A DNA stretch of 64,000 nt from positions 1 to 64,000 of the forward strand of contig JAMLHA010000015.1 of NCBI GenBank assembly GCA_023957475.1, written 5' to 3'. The notes beneath the pieces are model-generated. The model saw nothing but the letters and a program-made list of their open reading frames with translations, searched no databases and was not told the DNA's origin. The DNA is from Crocinitomicaceae bacterium (GTDB lineage: Bacteria; Bacteroidota; Bacteroidia; Flavobacteriales_D; Crocinitomicaceae). Shown here one piece after another: positions 34,663 to 42,770 of this stretch. The first letter of the stretch is position 1, and every line of letters starts with the position of its first letter. Both the position numbers and the translations under genes were made by a program.

Positions 34663-35107
34663 TTAAATCTCCCATTACTTCATCCGCCAAATCAGCGAAA
34701 TCCACCATGTTCTCTTCAATAAGAGCGAAGTATTTAGCTTTATCCCAGATTTCAATGCGATCGTTGTATGCAATAAGCATCACATCCTGTTTTATTCCAA
34801 CCCGTTCAGCATGCGTTGTAGGAATCAATATCCTTCCAGCATTGTCCAATGAAACTTGTTTAGCTCCTTGGTGAAACAGACGGTAAAACATTCTGTTTTT
34901 CGGTTTAAACAAATTCATTTGAGAAAGTCGCTCACTTACTTTTTCCCATTCTACCAATGGGTATAGCGTTAAACAATCTTCAAAACCTTTGTTTAGCATG
35001 AAATCATTTTGGGATACAGGAGGAAGTTGCTTCCGTAAACCTGCCGGAAACAAGAAACGCCCTTTAGCGTCCAATTTTACTTCGTATTCTCCTACTAATC
35101 CTGCCAT
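34646..35107 (-). CDS. mraZ: MraZ, transcriptional regulator of the dcw cluster
   Basis: A 153-residue protein with two SpoVT-AbrB-type DNA-binding halves: EYEVKLDAKGRFLFPAGLR near the N-terminus and QVSLDNAGRILIPTTHAERVG near residue 90. MraZ is known to bind repeated TGGGN/GTGGN boxes upstream of its own gene and control the cluster. Such boxes overlap its promoter here. The gene leads the operon and its 3' end overlaps rsmH. Confidence 0.96.
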   Translation of the reverse strand: MAGLVGEYEVKLDAKGRFLFPAGLRKQLPPVSQNDFMLNKGFEDCLTLYPLVEWEKVSERLSQMNLFKPKNRMFYRLFHQGAKQVSLDNAGRILIPTTHAERVGIKQDVMLIAYNDRIEIWDKAKYFALIEENMVDFADLADEVMGDLNDDTK

Positions 35108-35141
35108 GATGCAAATAATGGGTAAAAATAATGACTATTTT

Positions 35142-35156
35142 ACCACTTTTTACCAC
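35142..35156 (-). promoter_or_regulatory. MraZ box pair at the mraZ promoter
   Basis: On the minus strand GTGGT occurs at 35156-35152 and 35146-35142, exactly 10 bp apart, with AAAAA between. The first box shares its G with the -7 sequence TAAATTTG. Binding here would block the predicted start site, consistent with autorepression. The spacing matches known MraZ operators, although the core is GTGGT instead of GTGGG. Confidence 0.65.
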
Positions 35157-35163
35157 AAATTTA
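35156..35163 (-). promoter_or_regulatory. -7 box of the mraZ (dcw) promoter
   Basis: TAAATTTG (35163-35156, minus) matches TAnnTTTG; a TTG lies 25 bases upstream (35191-35189), slightly far. TATCTTTG at 35196-35189 is an alternative -7 box. The leader would be about 43 bases, or longer with the alternative. Confidence 0.5.
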
Positions 35164-35260
35164 TAATTGTTAATAACTATTAACGTAACAAAGATAAAAA
35201 AGTTTCAATAAATATTCAAAATCTATTGTAAAATAAGTGGTTTTGTATTTTTTATTATTG

Positions 35261-35284
35261 GTGGTAAAAAGTGGTAAATGTGGA
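35261..35284 (+). promoter_or_regulatory. Second, oppositely oriented MraZ box array
   Basis: GTGGT at 35261-35265 and 35271-35275 and GTGGA at 35280-35284 lie 10 and 9 bp apart on the plus strand. A single GTGGT also occurs at 35237-35241. The array is about 110 bp from the mraZ-proximal pair and upstream of the GT9 gene promoter. Confidence 0.6.
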
Positions 35285-35319
35285 AAAGTTATTGTAATTA
35301 ACATTCTAAATAAATTGAG

Positions 35320-35348
35320 TTGTATTTACTTTTTTCTTGTTAACTTTG
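35320..35348 (+). promoter_or_regulatory. Promoter of the GT9 gene
   Basis: TTG at 35320-35322, an 18-base spacer and TAACTTTG at 35341-35348. The ATG at 35358 is nine bases past the box, so the leader is only a few bases. A longer reading from a TTG at 35337 would start inside the promoter and is rejected. Confidence 0.7.
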
Positions 35349-35357
35349 TTCTTGATA

Positions 35358-36338
35358 ATGAGTTTTGTGAAGCGTATTCTATTTATTCAAACAGCATTTT
35401 TGGGCGATGTAATCCTCGCTACACCATCTTTTTCAGAAGTTAAAAGACTATTTCCTGATGCAGAGATTGATGTAGTGGTAAAAAAAGGAAACGAATCGTT
35501 ATTATCTAACAATCCTAACTTGAATACGGTTTTTGTTTTTGATAAAAAAGCAGGTAAATTCAAAGAAATTCTTCGTTTATCAAAGTTGTTAAGAGCAAGG
35601 AAATATGAAATCGTATTTAATTTTCAACGTTTTGGGAGTTCTGGTATTTTAACCTTACTTTCTGGCGCTAAGAAGAAATACGGGTTTAAGAAAAATCCTT
35701 TTTCGTTTGCTTTTACAAAAACGTTTGAGCATGTAATTGGTGATGGTACGCATGAAGTTGAACGCAATTTGCAAATGTTGCAAGAATTTGGCGCTCAAAA
35801 GATGGTGCGACCAGAATTATTTCCTTCTGAGCAACAGTTTCTATCGGTTGAACAGTATAAATCTAAAAAATATTATTGTTTAGCACCTGCATCTGTTTGG
35901 TTTACAAAACAATTGCCAGAACACAAATGGTTGGAATTAATAAAGCTATTTGACAAAGACAGTTTGGTTTATTTGATTGGTGGACCAACCGATTTTGATT
36001 TATGTGAACAAATAAAACAAAAATCCAATCAGGAGAATGTGATTAATCTTGCTGGAAAATTAAATCTTTTAGAGTCAGCAGCATTGATGAAAGATGCTCA
36101 ACGCAATTATGTGAATGACTCAGGTCCTTTGCATATTGCATCAGCAATGAATGCTCCAGTTACAGCATTTTTCTTATCTACAATTCCAGCTTTTGGTTTT
36201 GGACCACTTTCGGATGATAGTCAAATTTTAGAAGTAAACGACTTGGATTGTCGTCCATGTGGAGTTCATGGATATCAAAAATGCCCGAAAAATCATTTTA
36301 AGTGTAGTGAAATATCTTTTTTATCTATAAAGAAATGA
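35358..36338 (+). CDS. GT9 glycosyltransferase, heptosyltransferase-like
   Basis: A 326-residue GT-B fold enzyme of the WaaF/WaaC family, which transfers heptose or another sugar to the LPS core at the inner membrane. The start region RILFIQTAFLGDVILATPSF is typical of ADP-heptose:LPS heptosyltransferases, as are YCLAPASVWFTKQLPEHKW in the middle and the C-terminal VNDSGPLHIASAMNAPV. The donor sugar is not certain. A string of four cysteines near the C-terminus (DCRPCG, KCPKNHFKC) is also common in this family. Its promoter lies next to a possible MraZ-box array. Confidence 0.88.
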   Translation: MSFVKRILFIQTAFLGDVILATPSFSEVKRLFPDAEIDVVVKKGNESLLSNNPNLNTVFVFDKKAGKFKEILRLSKLLRARKYEIVFNFQRFGSSGILTLLSGAKKKYGFKKNPFSFAFTKTFEHVIGDGTHEVERNLQMLQEFGAQKMVRPELFPSEQQFLSVEQYKSKKYYCLAPASVWFTKQLPEHKWLELIKLFDKDSLVYLIGGPTDFDLCEQIKQKSNQENVINLAGKLNLLESAALMKDAQRNYVNDSGPLHIASAMNAPVTAFFLSTIPAFGFGPLSDDSQILEVNDLDCRPCGVHGYQKCPKNHFKCSEISFLSIKK

Positions 36339-36358
36339 TTATCGTTTGATAAGTTGTC

Positions 36359-36928
36359 TTATTGAAACGGTTCGTCTATGGATTTATTTGTTTTTGATTT
36401 TTGTATAATAGTGTGACCTAAAACAAGTAAAAACACTAAAATTAGGGCTAATTTATCAAATAACGTTGTGTCTTCTTTAAAAAATTGGGATCCAAATAGT
36501 GCTATCATTAATATAATATAACCTATGATTCCAGTGAGTATAATATAATTTGACCATTTAACTAATCGCCATAAGAGGAAAAAACAACCAAAAATAATCA
36601 ACCAAAGAATGCTACTACAGAAATAGAAGAGTGATAATTTTGAATAAAACACATCGTCTATAAAACCCAATTCACGACCTCTTAATTCAACGATAGCTTC
36701 TACATCAACGCCTTTATGTTCTTTTAAATAGAGTGGAAATTTCAATATGAAATAAGAAATGGCATTCCACAATCCAAAAATGAAAGCAGTGCAAATTCCT
36801 ATATAAAAAACAATTTGAGTATATAAATCAGGTCTTTTAGAGCCAAATATTCCAACTCTTACCTGTTTAATTTTAGAATTTAACAGATTGATTTCATTGT
36901 TTTCTATATTTGTTTCTTTTTCTTGCAT
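36359..36928 (-). CDS. Four-helix membrane protein of unknown function
   Basis: From the ATG at 36928 this is a 189-residue protein with four hydrophobic segments, starting near YTQIVFYIGICTAFIF, LFYFCSSILWLIIFG, YIILTGIIGYIILMIALF and LALILVFLLVLGHTI, and a 30-residue charged N-terminus. I do not recognise the family. The start at 36928 is chosen over 36961 because a perfect -7 box lies seven bases upstream, inside the longer form. It converges with the GT9 gene, with 20 bases between, and diverges from the transglutaminase-like gene. Confidence 0.7.
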   Translation of the reverse strand: MQEKETNIENNEINLLNSKIKQVRVGIFGSKRPDLYTQIVFYIGICTAFIFGLWNAISYFILKFPLYLKEHKGVDVEAIVELRGRELGFIDDVFYSKLSLFYFCSSILWLIIFGCFFLLWRLVKWSNYIILTGIIGYIILMIALFGSQFFKEDTTLFDKLALILVFLLVLGHTIIQKSKTNKSIDEPFQ

Positions 36929-36935
36929 GTTAGCA

Positions 36936-36943
36936 CAAAAATA
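36936..36943 (-). promoter_or_regulatory. -7 box of the membrane protein gene
   Basis: TATTTTTG on the minus strand lies seven bases before the ATG at 36928, predicting a very short leader or none. No TTG was seen at -33. Confidence 0.5.
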
Positions 36944-36962
36944 ATCTAAAATGTAATTCATA

Positions 36963-37604
36963 ATGGACGAATTTTTAAAAGAAACTCAATTTTTAGATTT
37001 TTCAAATTTAAAATTTGATGAATTTGTAAGTAAATTAACTATTTCTTCGAATAAAAAGGAATTGGCAACTCAGCTATATTATTTAGTGAGAGATTCTTTT
37101 TTGTATGATCCTCATCATTTGGATTTGCGACCAACAGCATTAAAAGGGTCAACAATACTCCTAAAAAACAGAGCATGGTGTGTTGAAAAGGCAATTGTTT
37201 TAGCAGCATTAGCAAGAAAATTTGATATTCCTTCAAGGTTGGGATATGCGGTAGTGATCAACCATATTGGAGCGGATATATTGGAGAAGTATCTATTAAG
37301 AAAAGAGATTGTATTTCATGGGTATGTTTCTCTTTATATTGATCATAAATGGGTGAAATGTACACCAGCTTTTGATAAACGTGTTTGCCGAATCAATAAA
37401 GTGACACCTTTGGAGTGGAATGGTGAAAATGATTCTATGTTTCAAGAATTTGAGGAGGGGAAACAATTTATGGAATACGTTCATTTTTATGGTGAGTTTT
37501 CTGATGTTCCAATAGAAATAATGAATAATGAGATGAAAAAATATTATCCACATTTGTTTGAAAAACCGTATGATTCAAAAGAATTTTCATTTCATCATCT
37601 ATAA
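36963..37604 (+). CDS. Transglutaminase-like domain protein
   Basis: A 213-residue protein without a signal peptide. The transglutaminase/protease core is visible: the nucleophile Cys73 in RAWCVEKAIVLAALAR, followed by a helix and PSRLGYAVV, and His119 in FHGYVSLYIDHKWVKCTPAFDK. In the classical motif an Asp follows in DPT; here that position reads CTPAFD, so the third residue may be Asp138 or absent. Related proteins in bacteria act as proteases or cross-linking enzymes, with unknown targets. The gene lies 63 bases before the spermidine enzyme, which has its own promoter. Its ATG is one base from the longer reading of the opposite gene. Confidence 0.75.
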   Translation: MDEFLKETQFLDFSNLKFDEFVSKLTISSNKKELATQLYYLVRDSFLYDPHHLDLRPTALKGSTILLKNRAWCVEKAIVLAALARKFDIPSRLGYAVVINHIGADILEKYLLRKEIVFHGYVSLYIDHKWVKCTPAFDKRVCRINKVTPLEWNGENDSMFQEFEEGKQFMEYVHFYGEFSDVPIEIMNNEMKKYYPHLFEKPYDSKEFSFHHL

Positions 37605-37629
37605 ACTTTAATAAGTGATTAAAATACAC

Positions 37630-37637
37630 TATTTTTG
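37630..37637 (+). promoter_or_regulatory. -7 box of the SpeD-SpeE fusion gene
   Basis: TATTTTTG is an exact -7 box, giving a leader of about 25 bases to the ATG at 37668. The TTG in it would be the start of a longer reading, which is therefore rejected. Confidence 0.6.
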
Positions 37638-37667
37638 TTGCCTAATTTTAAATTTTTAAGTAAGGAA

Positions 37668-38951
37668 ATGAACAACGTAGCACTTGGTAATCATATTCTC
37701 GTTGAGTTTATGAAATGTGATCCACACATTATGAATGATGTGGCAACAATTGAGCGTAACATGGTTGAGGCTGCAGAAAAGGCTGGAGCAACGGTTATTA
37801 ACTCAACATTTCACCATTTTTCACCGTATGGTGTTTCTGGTGTAGTGGTCATCCAAGAAAGTCACCTTGCTATTCATACATGGCCTGAATATGGTTATGC
37901 AGCAGTTGACTTGTTTACCTGTGGAGAAATGGATGCTTGGATTTCTTTTGATTATTTGAAAGATTGTTTTAAATCAAACTCCTACTCAGCCATTGAAATG
38001 AAAAGAGGCTCTGTTAACTTGTTGACACGAAATGATTTTGATGTTAGAAGTATGCGTGAGCAAGCTGCTGGATGGAGAAACCCTGAGTTCTATACAAGAA
38101 ATGTGTGGTTTACGGATAAAGATGAAGATCAAGCATTGTCATTGCGTTTTACAGGAGAAGTATTTTATGATGTTCAATCTCCATTCCAACGAGTTCGTAT
38201 TTTGGAGTCAACAAAATATGGAAAAATGTTGACTTTGGACGATATGGTCATGACAACGATTAATGACGAGTTTCATTATCATGAAATGATTTCGCACCCT
38301 GCTATTTTTACGCATGGAAATGCAAAAAATATTTTGGTTATAGGTGGTGGTGACGGCGGTACGATTCGCGAAGTACTTCGACATAAGGAAGTGGAAAAAG
38401 TAACTATGGTTGAAATCGATGGTGAGGTAATTAAAGCTTGTAAGGAGCATTTGCCACAAATAGCTGCTTCTTTTGATAACCCTAAATTGGATTTGAAAGT
38501 AGATGATGGTATTGCCTTTGTGAAGAACGCTGCACCTAAATCGTATGATGTTATTATTGTAGATGGTTCTGATCCTGTTGGCCCTGCAGAAGGATTGTTT
38601 TCTGTAGCGTTTTATCAAAATTGTTACAATGCATTGAAAGATGGAGGAATTTTGATTACTCAAGGTGAATCACCAAAATTCAATCAAAAGGCTTTTGCTG
38701 AATTGAATCATACATTGCAAGGTATCTTTGGAAAAGACAATGCACCAATTTCATTGTTCTATGTACCAACTTATCCAACTGGTATGTGGAGTTTTCAATA
38801 TGGTTTAAAAGGATCTGAAAACCCTGTAGCTGTAGAGAAAGAAGAAGAGATTGAATCTTTTGTTAATGCACAAGGGTTGAGATATTATAACTCAGCTATT
38901 CATAAAGCAAGTTTTGCAACACCAAATTTTGTGAAGAATTTAGTGAAGTAA
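37668..38951 (+). CDS. Fused S-adenosylmethionine decarboxylase / spermidine synthase
   Basis: A 427-residue bifunctional enzyme predicted to make decarboxylated SAM and then transfer its aminopropyl group to putrescine to form spermidine. Residues 1-125 are a class 1B SpeD proenzyme: Ser65 in [11 protein letters not shown] is the self-cleavage and pyruvoyl-forming residue, with catalytic His70 and Cys85, in the same spacing as in the Thermotoga maritima enzyme. Residues about 150-427 are SpeE, with [13 protein letters not shown] for the SAM site and [14 protein letters not shown] in the catalytic loop. The ATG at 37668 follows a purine-rich AAGGAA stretch. A terminator follows. Since SpeD self-cleaves, the mature enzyme would be two chains, the larger carrying SpeE. 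Confidence 0.93.
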   Translation: MNNVALGNHILVEFMKCDPHIMNDVATIERNMVEAAEKAGATVINSTFHHFSPYGVSGVVVIQESHLAIHTWPEYGYAAVDLFTCGEMDAWISFDYLKDCFKSNSYSAIEMKRGSVNLLTRNDFDVRSMREQAAGWRNPEFYTRNVWFTDKDEDQALSLRFTGEVFYDVQSPFQRVRILESTKYGKMLTLDDMVMTTINDEFHYHEMISHPAIFTHGNAKNILVIGGGDGGTIREVLRHKEVEKVTMVEIDGEVIKACKEHLPQIAASFDNPKLDLKVDDGIAFVKNAAPKSYDVIIVDGSDPVGPAEGLFSVAFYQNCYNALKDGGILITQGESPKFNQKAFAELNHTLQGIFGKDNAPISLFYVPTYPTGMWSFQYGLKGSENPVAVEKEEEIESFVNAQGLRYYNSAIHKASFATPNFVKNLVK

Positions 38952-38982
38952 TAAAATAAGTAATTAGATTACGGTAAAAATG

Positions 38983-39011
38983 ACACCTCATAATTGAGGT
39001 GTTTTTTTTTT
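38983..39011 (+). terminator. Terminator of the SpeD-SpeE fusion gene
   Basis: ACACCTCA and TGAGGTGT form a perfect 8-bp stem with a TAAT loop, followed by a run of ten Ts. Confidence 0.9.
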
Positions 39012-39052
39012 TGCTGTTTTAGAAAAAATGTTAATTTATCGAATAAAACGAC

Positions 39053-39080
39053 TTGTTTATCGTAATTTTTATTATATTTG
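39053..39080 (+). promoter_or_regulatory. Promoter of the STAS-like hypothetical gene
   Basis: TTG at 39053-39055, a 17-base spacer and TATATTTG at 39073-39080. The leader to the ATG at 39140 is about 55 bases. Confidence 0.6.
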
Positions 39081-39139
39081 TCGAATAAATTACTATTACT
39101 ACTACCATTTTTAACCACTTATTATGTGTAGTAGATTGA

Positions 39140-39577
39140 ATGAAGGTGATGGAGAAAGTTGATTATATTGAGTTTTATGACTTAGAAGATTTTTCAATTG
39201 GTCTAAGGAAAGATAATATTGTTCATACGTATATAAAAAGTGGTAGAGAGGTTAATAACAAAACGCAGCAAGAAATTTTACATTATTTCCTAAAACTTAA
39301 AAAAGAGGATATCAAATATCCTGAGATTTTGGAAGGTGGTGAGTTTGTTTCTATTTCATCAGATATTGTATCACATACAACTCTCGGCTATAAAGATCAT
39401 GTATTGTGTGTGGCTTTTTTGACAAAAAATATTGCAGATCGCATAATGGCAAAATACTACACCAAAAAATACAAAACATCATCTGAATTTGTCTTTTTTA
39501 CTGATTTTGAAGAAGCTGTAAAGTTTTGTTATCAAAAGATGGACGAACAAGGAATAAAATACACACCACTTATCTAA
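39140..39577 (+). CDS. Hypothetical protein, possibly STAS/SpoIIAA-like
   Basis: A 145-residue cytoplasmic protein without hydrophobic segments. The end of the chain (SSEFVFFTDFEEAVKFCYQKM) resembles the final strand and helix of SpoIIAA/STAS-like proteins found in this phylum, which often end in FxDxEEAxxWL. The resemblance is weak, so no function is proposed. An alternative start is the ATG at 39149. It is a single-gene unit with its own promoter. Confidence 0.55.
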   Translation: MKVMEKVDYIEFYDLEDFSIGLRKDNIVHTYIKSGREVNNKTQQEILHYFLKLKKEDIKYPEILEGGEFVSISSDIVSHTTLGYKDHVLCVAFLTKNIADRIMAKYYTKKYKTSSEFVFFTDFEEAVKFCYQKMDEQGIKYTPLI

Positions 39578-39909
39578 TTCAACCTATTTAGTTCTATTAT
39601 AACTTTACTCGTTGTGCATGTGTAGAGAAAAAAAAGCAATACAATAATTATAGTTTGTTTATAATCGGTTGTTAGAAATAAAAACAAAGATTTTTTCTCA
39701 ACTTCATTGATGCGAAATGACGACTATTCTTGTAATTTGGATACTATCTAAATGTAGAACAGGTTAACTTTATTTCTTTCAGAAATAATCCATGAAATAT
39801 ATTTATTCTTTTTCTAACTTGAATCTTCCAATCATAAAGTTAGTTAAAAATAACTCAAAAAATAAAAAAATGTTTATATTTGAGATGTATTAATTAATAT
39901 TCATAATCT
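39578..39909 (+). other. Intergenic stretch with a promoter at its end
   Basis: This 332-base AT-rich stretch holds no plausible gene. Only the -7 box at 39875-39882 was found. No hairpin terminator follows the gene at 39140. Confidence 0.5.
39875..39882 (+). promoter_or_regulatory. -7 box of the T9SS-substrate gene at 39910
   Basis: TATATTTG is an exact -7 box with a leader of about 22 bases. No -33 TTG is present; the upstream stretch is A-rich. Confidence 0.5.
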
Positions 39910-41655
39910 ATGAAAAATATATGTTTATCTATTGTCGTTGGGTTGTTCACCACAGGGGTGATGGCTCAATCTGTACAAAAAACAAAAGAGGTGGTAGTTC
40001 GAAAAACAACTAAAACACCTATGATTGAAAATCAATCTAAAATTAATTTATGGGAAAATGATTTTTCAACTCCTAGTGATTGGACGATTCAAGATTTAGC
40101 AGGTTCTGGAGATAAGTGGGTTATTGGTACAACACCTCCAACAGGGATGTATGCTATTTCACCAATTAATTCAACTACAAAAACCAATGGATTTGCCTTG
40201 TTTGATTCAGATAAATTGTGTTCAAACAATCAAAATTCAATTATTTTCAATTCAACGGCTATTGATTTATCTACAGAGGCTAATGTTTCTCTAGAATTTG
40301 AGTCGTATTATAGAAAATTTCAAGGAACAGTTTATGTTGGATTTTCTACAGATGCAACAAACTGGACGTATGTAGAAGTACACACAGATTTGAATGTCAA
40401 TGACGGTTCTACAAACCCCGAAATTGTTTCAGTTCCTGCTCCAGTTATTGGAGGTTCATCAACAGCATATATTTGCTTTAGATATGTTGGTGGTTGTGAT
40501 TATGCTTGGATGGTAGATGATGTTAAAATCGTTAAAACATTGGACTATGATTTAAAAATGACTTATAGCAATTATGGAACGGAAGATTATCAATATTCTC
40601 AAATTCCACTAAGTCAGGTTGATGTAACTGAATTTAAAGTTGGTGTAACAAATATTGGTATTAATAATTTAACCAATGTGGGATTAACTTTATATGTAAC
40701 AGGCCAAGAAACTACAACTATAAATGCTACTCCAATTGCCCTTTTAACACCAGGACAAGTTGATACACTTGTTGTTTCATTTACACCAACAGCAAATGGT
40801 ACGTATAATTTCTCTAGAGTATTAAGTTTAAATGAAACTGATGAAAACCCTACAAATAATTCAGGAATTCCAGATGTTACATTTACTGTTACAGATCATA
40901 TTTATGCTGTGGATAAAGGTGCGCCATATACTAAATACACACCATTGGATAGTATTTATTTAGAAGCAACTATTCCTTATACAGAACTAGGTACTTCTTA
41001 TGATATCTATACACAAGCAGACCTTTATGGAATTGATGTGTATCTAGATGCAGCTACTCAAGATGGTAGTTCTTTATACGGTATATTGTATGCTTATAAT
41101 TCAAATGCTTCTACATCGGCAGAATTATGGCAAGCAATTGTAGAAACAGATCTTCTTGATGTAACATCAAGTACTCCACGTTCAGCTATTAATTCATTGT
41201 TGTTTCCATCATCTATTACATTAGACCCTGGAACATATATGATTTCAGTTAGAGAATTGAACGAAGGAGTAGCCTTTGGTGGTTCTGGTTATACTACAGG
41301 ATCGACTCAATCATGGGCTTGGATTGTTTCTTCAAGTAATGGTGATTCATGGACTGGTTTATCTACAACGCCTGTGATTCGTATGAATTTTGATCCTTCA
41401 TTAGCTGTTAATACAATAGCTGCTCTTGAAGGTGTTAGAATTTACCCTAATCCATCAAATGGAGTAATCAATGTGTCAAACGATAATAATTTGGATAACA
41501 CTATTACTGTGAAAGATGTGAATGGTAAAGTGATTGCATCTAAATCAACAAGTGTTGCTACAACTATTGATTTAAGTTCTTCAACTGCAGGAATTTATTT
41601 CGTAGAGGTAATCAACCAAAATGGTAAAAAAATAGAAAAGATTGTCATTGAATAA
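39910..41655 (+). CDS. Secreted T9SS-tailed protein with jelly-roll domain, paralogue 1
   Basis: A 581-residue secreted protein. The signal peptide ends near residue 19 (TGVMAQ). Residues about 45-210 resemble the choice-of-anchor J/MAM-like jelly-roll domain (WENDFSTPSDW near the start, YAWMVDDVKIVKT at its end). A second domain follows (about 215-330), then a region about 340-505 ending in VIRMNFDPSLAVN. Residues about 510-581 are a type A T9SS sorting domain starting IYPNPSNGVINV. It is a paralogue of the protein at 55171, sharing order and motifs throughout. Its target is unknown. Confidence 0.85.
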   Translation: MKNICLSIVVGLFTTGVMAQSVQKTKEVVVRKTTKTPMIENQSKINLWENDFSTPSDWTIQDLAGSGDKWVIGTTPPTGMYAISPINSTTKTNGFALFDSDKLCSNNQNSIIFNSTAIDLSTEANVSLEFESYYRKFQGTVYVGFSTDATNWTYVEVHTDLNVNDGSTNPEIVSVPAPVIGGSSTAYICFRYVGGCDYAWMVDDVKIVKTLDYDLKMTYSNYGTEDYQYSQIPLSQVDVTEFKVGVTNIGINNLTNVGLTLYVTGQETTTINATPIALLTPGQVDTLVVSFTPTANGTYNFSRVLSLNETDENPTNNSGIPDVTFTVTDHIYAVDKGAPYTKYTPLDSIYLEATIPYTELGTSYDIYTQADLYGIDVYLDAATQDGSSLYGILYAYNSNASTSAELWQAIVETDLLDVTSSTPRSAINSLLFPSSITLDPGTYMISVRELNEGVAFGGSGYTTGSTQSWAWIVSSSNGDSWTGLSTTPVIRMNFDPSLAVNTIAALEGVRIYPNPSNGVINVSNDNNLDNTITVKDVNGKVIASKSTSVATTIDLSSSTAGIYFVEVINQNGKKIEKIVIE

Positions 41656-41681
41656 TGATATCAAAATCTTGAAATAAAAAA

Positions 41682-41709
41682 ATGGGTAGTGAAAACTACC
41701 CATTTTTTT
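41682..41709. terminator. Bidirectional terminator between the T9SS gene and pirin
   Basis: ATGGGTAGT (41682-41690) and ACTACCCAT (41695-41703) form a perfect 9-bp stem with a GAAA loop. A T run follows on the plus strand, and an A run precedes it, serving the converging pirin gene. Confidence 0.88.
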
Positions 41710-42580
41710 AATCTAAATATCCGAATTTACCTTTGTTAAAATCATCAAAGGCTTCAATCAATTCTTCGTATGTATTCATAACAAATGGACCATGAGCTGC
41801 AATTGGTTCATTTATTGGTTCTCCACTTAATACCAAAACAATAGCATCTTCCTCTGCTTCAATGGTAAACTCCTCTCCGTTGTTTTCAAACAATAAAAGA
41901 TGATCGGTTTTTACTTCAGAAGCACCATTTACCTTAATACTTCCTTCTATAACCAATAAAAATGTAGTAAAAGCAGAAGGGAAACTAAAAGGAGCAACGG
42001 TTCCTTTGCTTAATTTCGCATTCAACATATTGATAGGTGTAAAAGTTGATGCTTTTCCATTTGTTCCATTGTATTCACCAGCAATTACTTCAATCTTGCT
42101 TTGATCGTTAAGAGAAAAAACAGGGATTTCATTGTTTTTAATTGCTTGATATTTGGGGTTACTCTTTTTGTCTTTTGCAGGTAGGTTTACCCATAGTTGC
42201 ACCATTTGAAAGTCACCGCCTTTTTTGCTAAAACTTTCTTCATGAAATTCTTTGTGCAAAATACCCGATGCAGCAGTCATCCATTGTACATCACCTTCTC
42301 CGATAACCCCACCGCCACCACTACTGTCTGTGTGGGCTACTCTACCCTTATAAGCAATTGTTACTGTTTCAAATCCTTTGTGAGGATGAGAACCAACTCC
42401 TCGAGCAATGTCACTTGGTTCAAAATGAAATTTAGAATTGTAATCCAAAATTAAAAAAGGATCCATTCTTTGCATATCCATTCTGTATCCACTTGGAATA
42501 AAATTGTGTACCCTAAAACCATCTCCAACATAATGAGGTTCTCTTGGAGCCATGATTAATTCTATCTGTTTTGTTGCCAT
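41708..42580 (-). CDS. Pirin-family protein
   Basis: A 290-residue cytoplasmic bicupin. Metal-binding residues of the N-terminal cupin are visible in GSHPHKGFETVTIAYKG and the later HKEFHEE (the usual two His, one His, one Glu pattern). Bacterial pirins include quercetinases and transcription-associated proteins; the activity of this one cannot be told. It is a single-gene unit. Confidence 0.88.
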   Translation of the reverse strand: MATKQIELIMAPREPHYVGDGFRVHNFIPSGYRMDMQRMDPFLILDYNSKFHFEPSDIARGVGSHPHKGFETVTIAYKGRVAHTDSSGGGGVIGEGDVQWMTAASGILHKEFHEESFSKKGGDFQMVQLWVNLPAKDKKSNPKYQAIKNNEIPVFSLNDQSKIEVIAGEYNGTNGKASTFTPINMLNAKLSKGTVAPFSFPSAFTTFLLVIEGSIKVNGASEVKTDHLLLFENNGEEFTIEAEEDAIVLVLSGEPINEPIAAHGPFVMNTYEELIEAFDDFNKGKFGYLD

Positions 42581-42743
42581 ATCACTTATTTTATTTACAA
42601 AATTAGTACCAAGTTATAGTTTGTGCATTGATCTGTGTTAATAAATTAACGAATATTTGTATTTGATTTTGTGTATGTTTTGTAATTTCTTAGTAATATT
42701 GGAAATCTTTTAAAGATAGCAAAAGTGTATTAATAAAAATTAC

Positions 42744-42751
42744 TAAATTTG
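42744..42751 (+). promoter_or_regulatory. -7 box of the T9SS-substrate gene at 42771
   Basis: TAAATTTG is an exact match with a leader of about 14 bases. No TTG was found at -33. Confidence 0.5.
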
Positions 42752-42770
42752 ATAACTTAAAACAAAAAAT

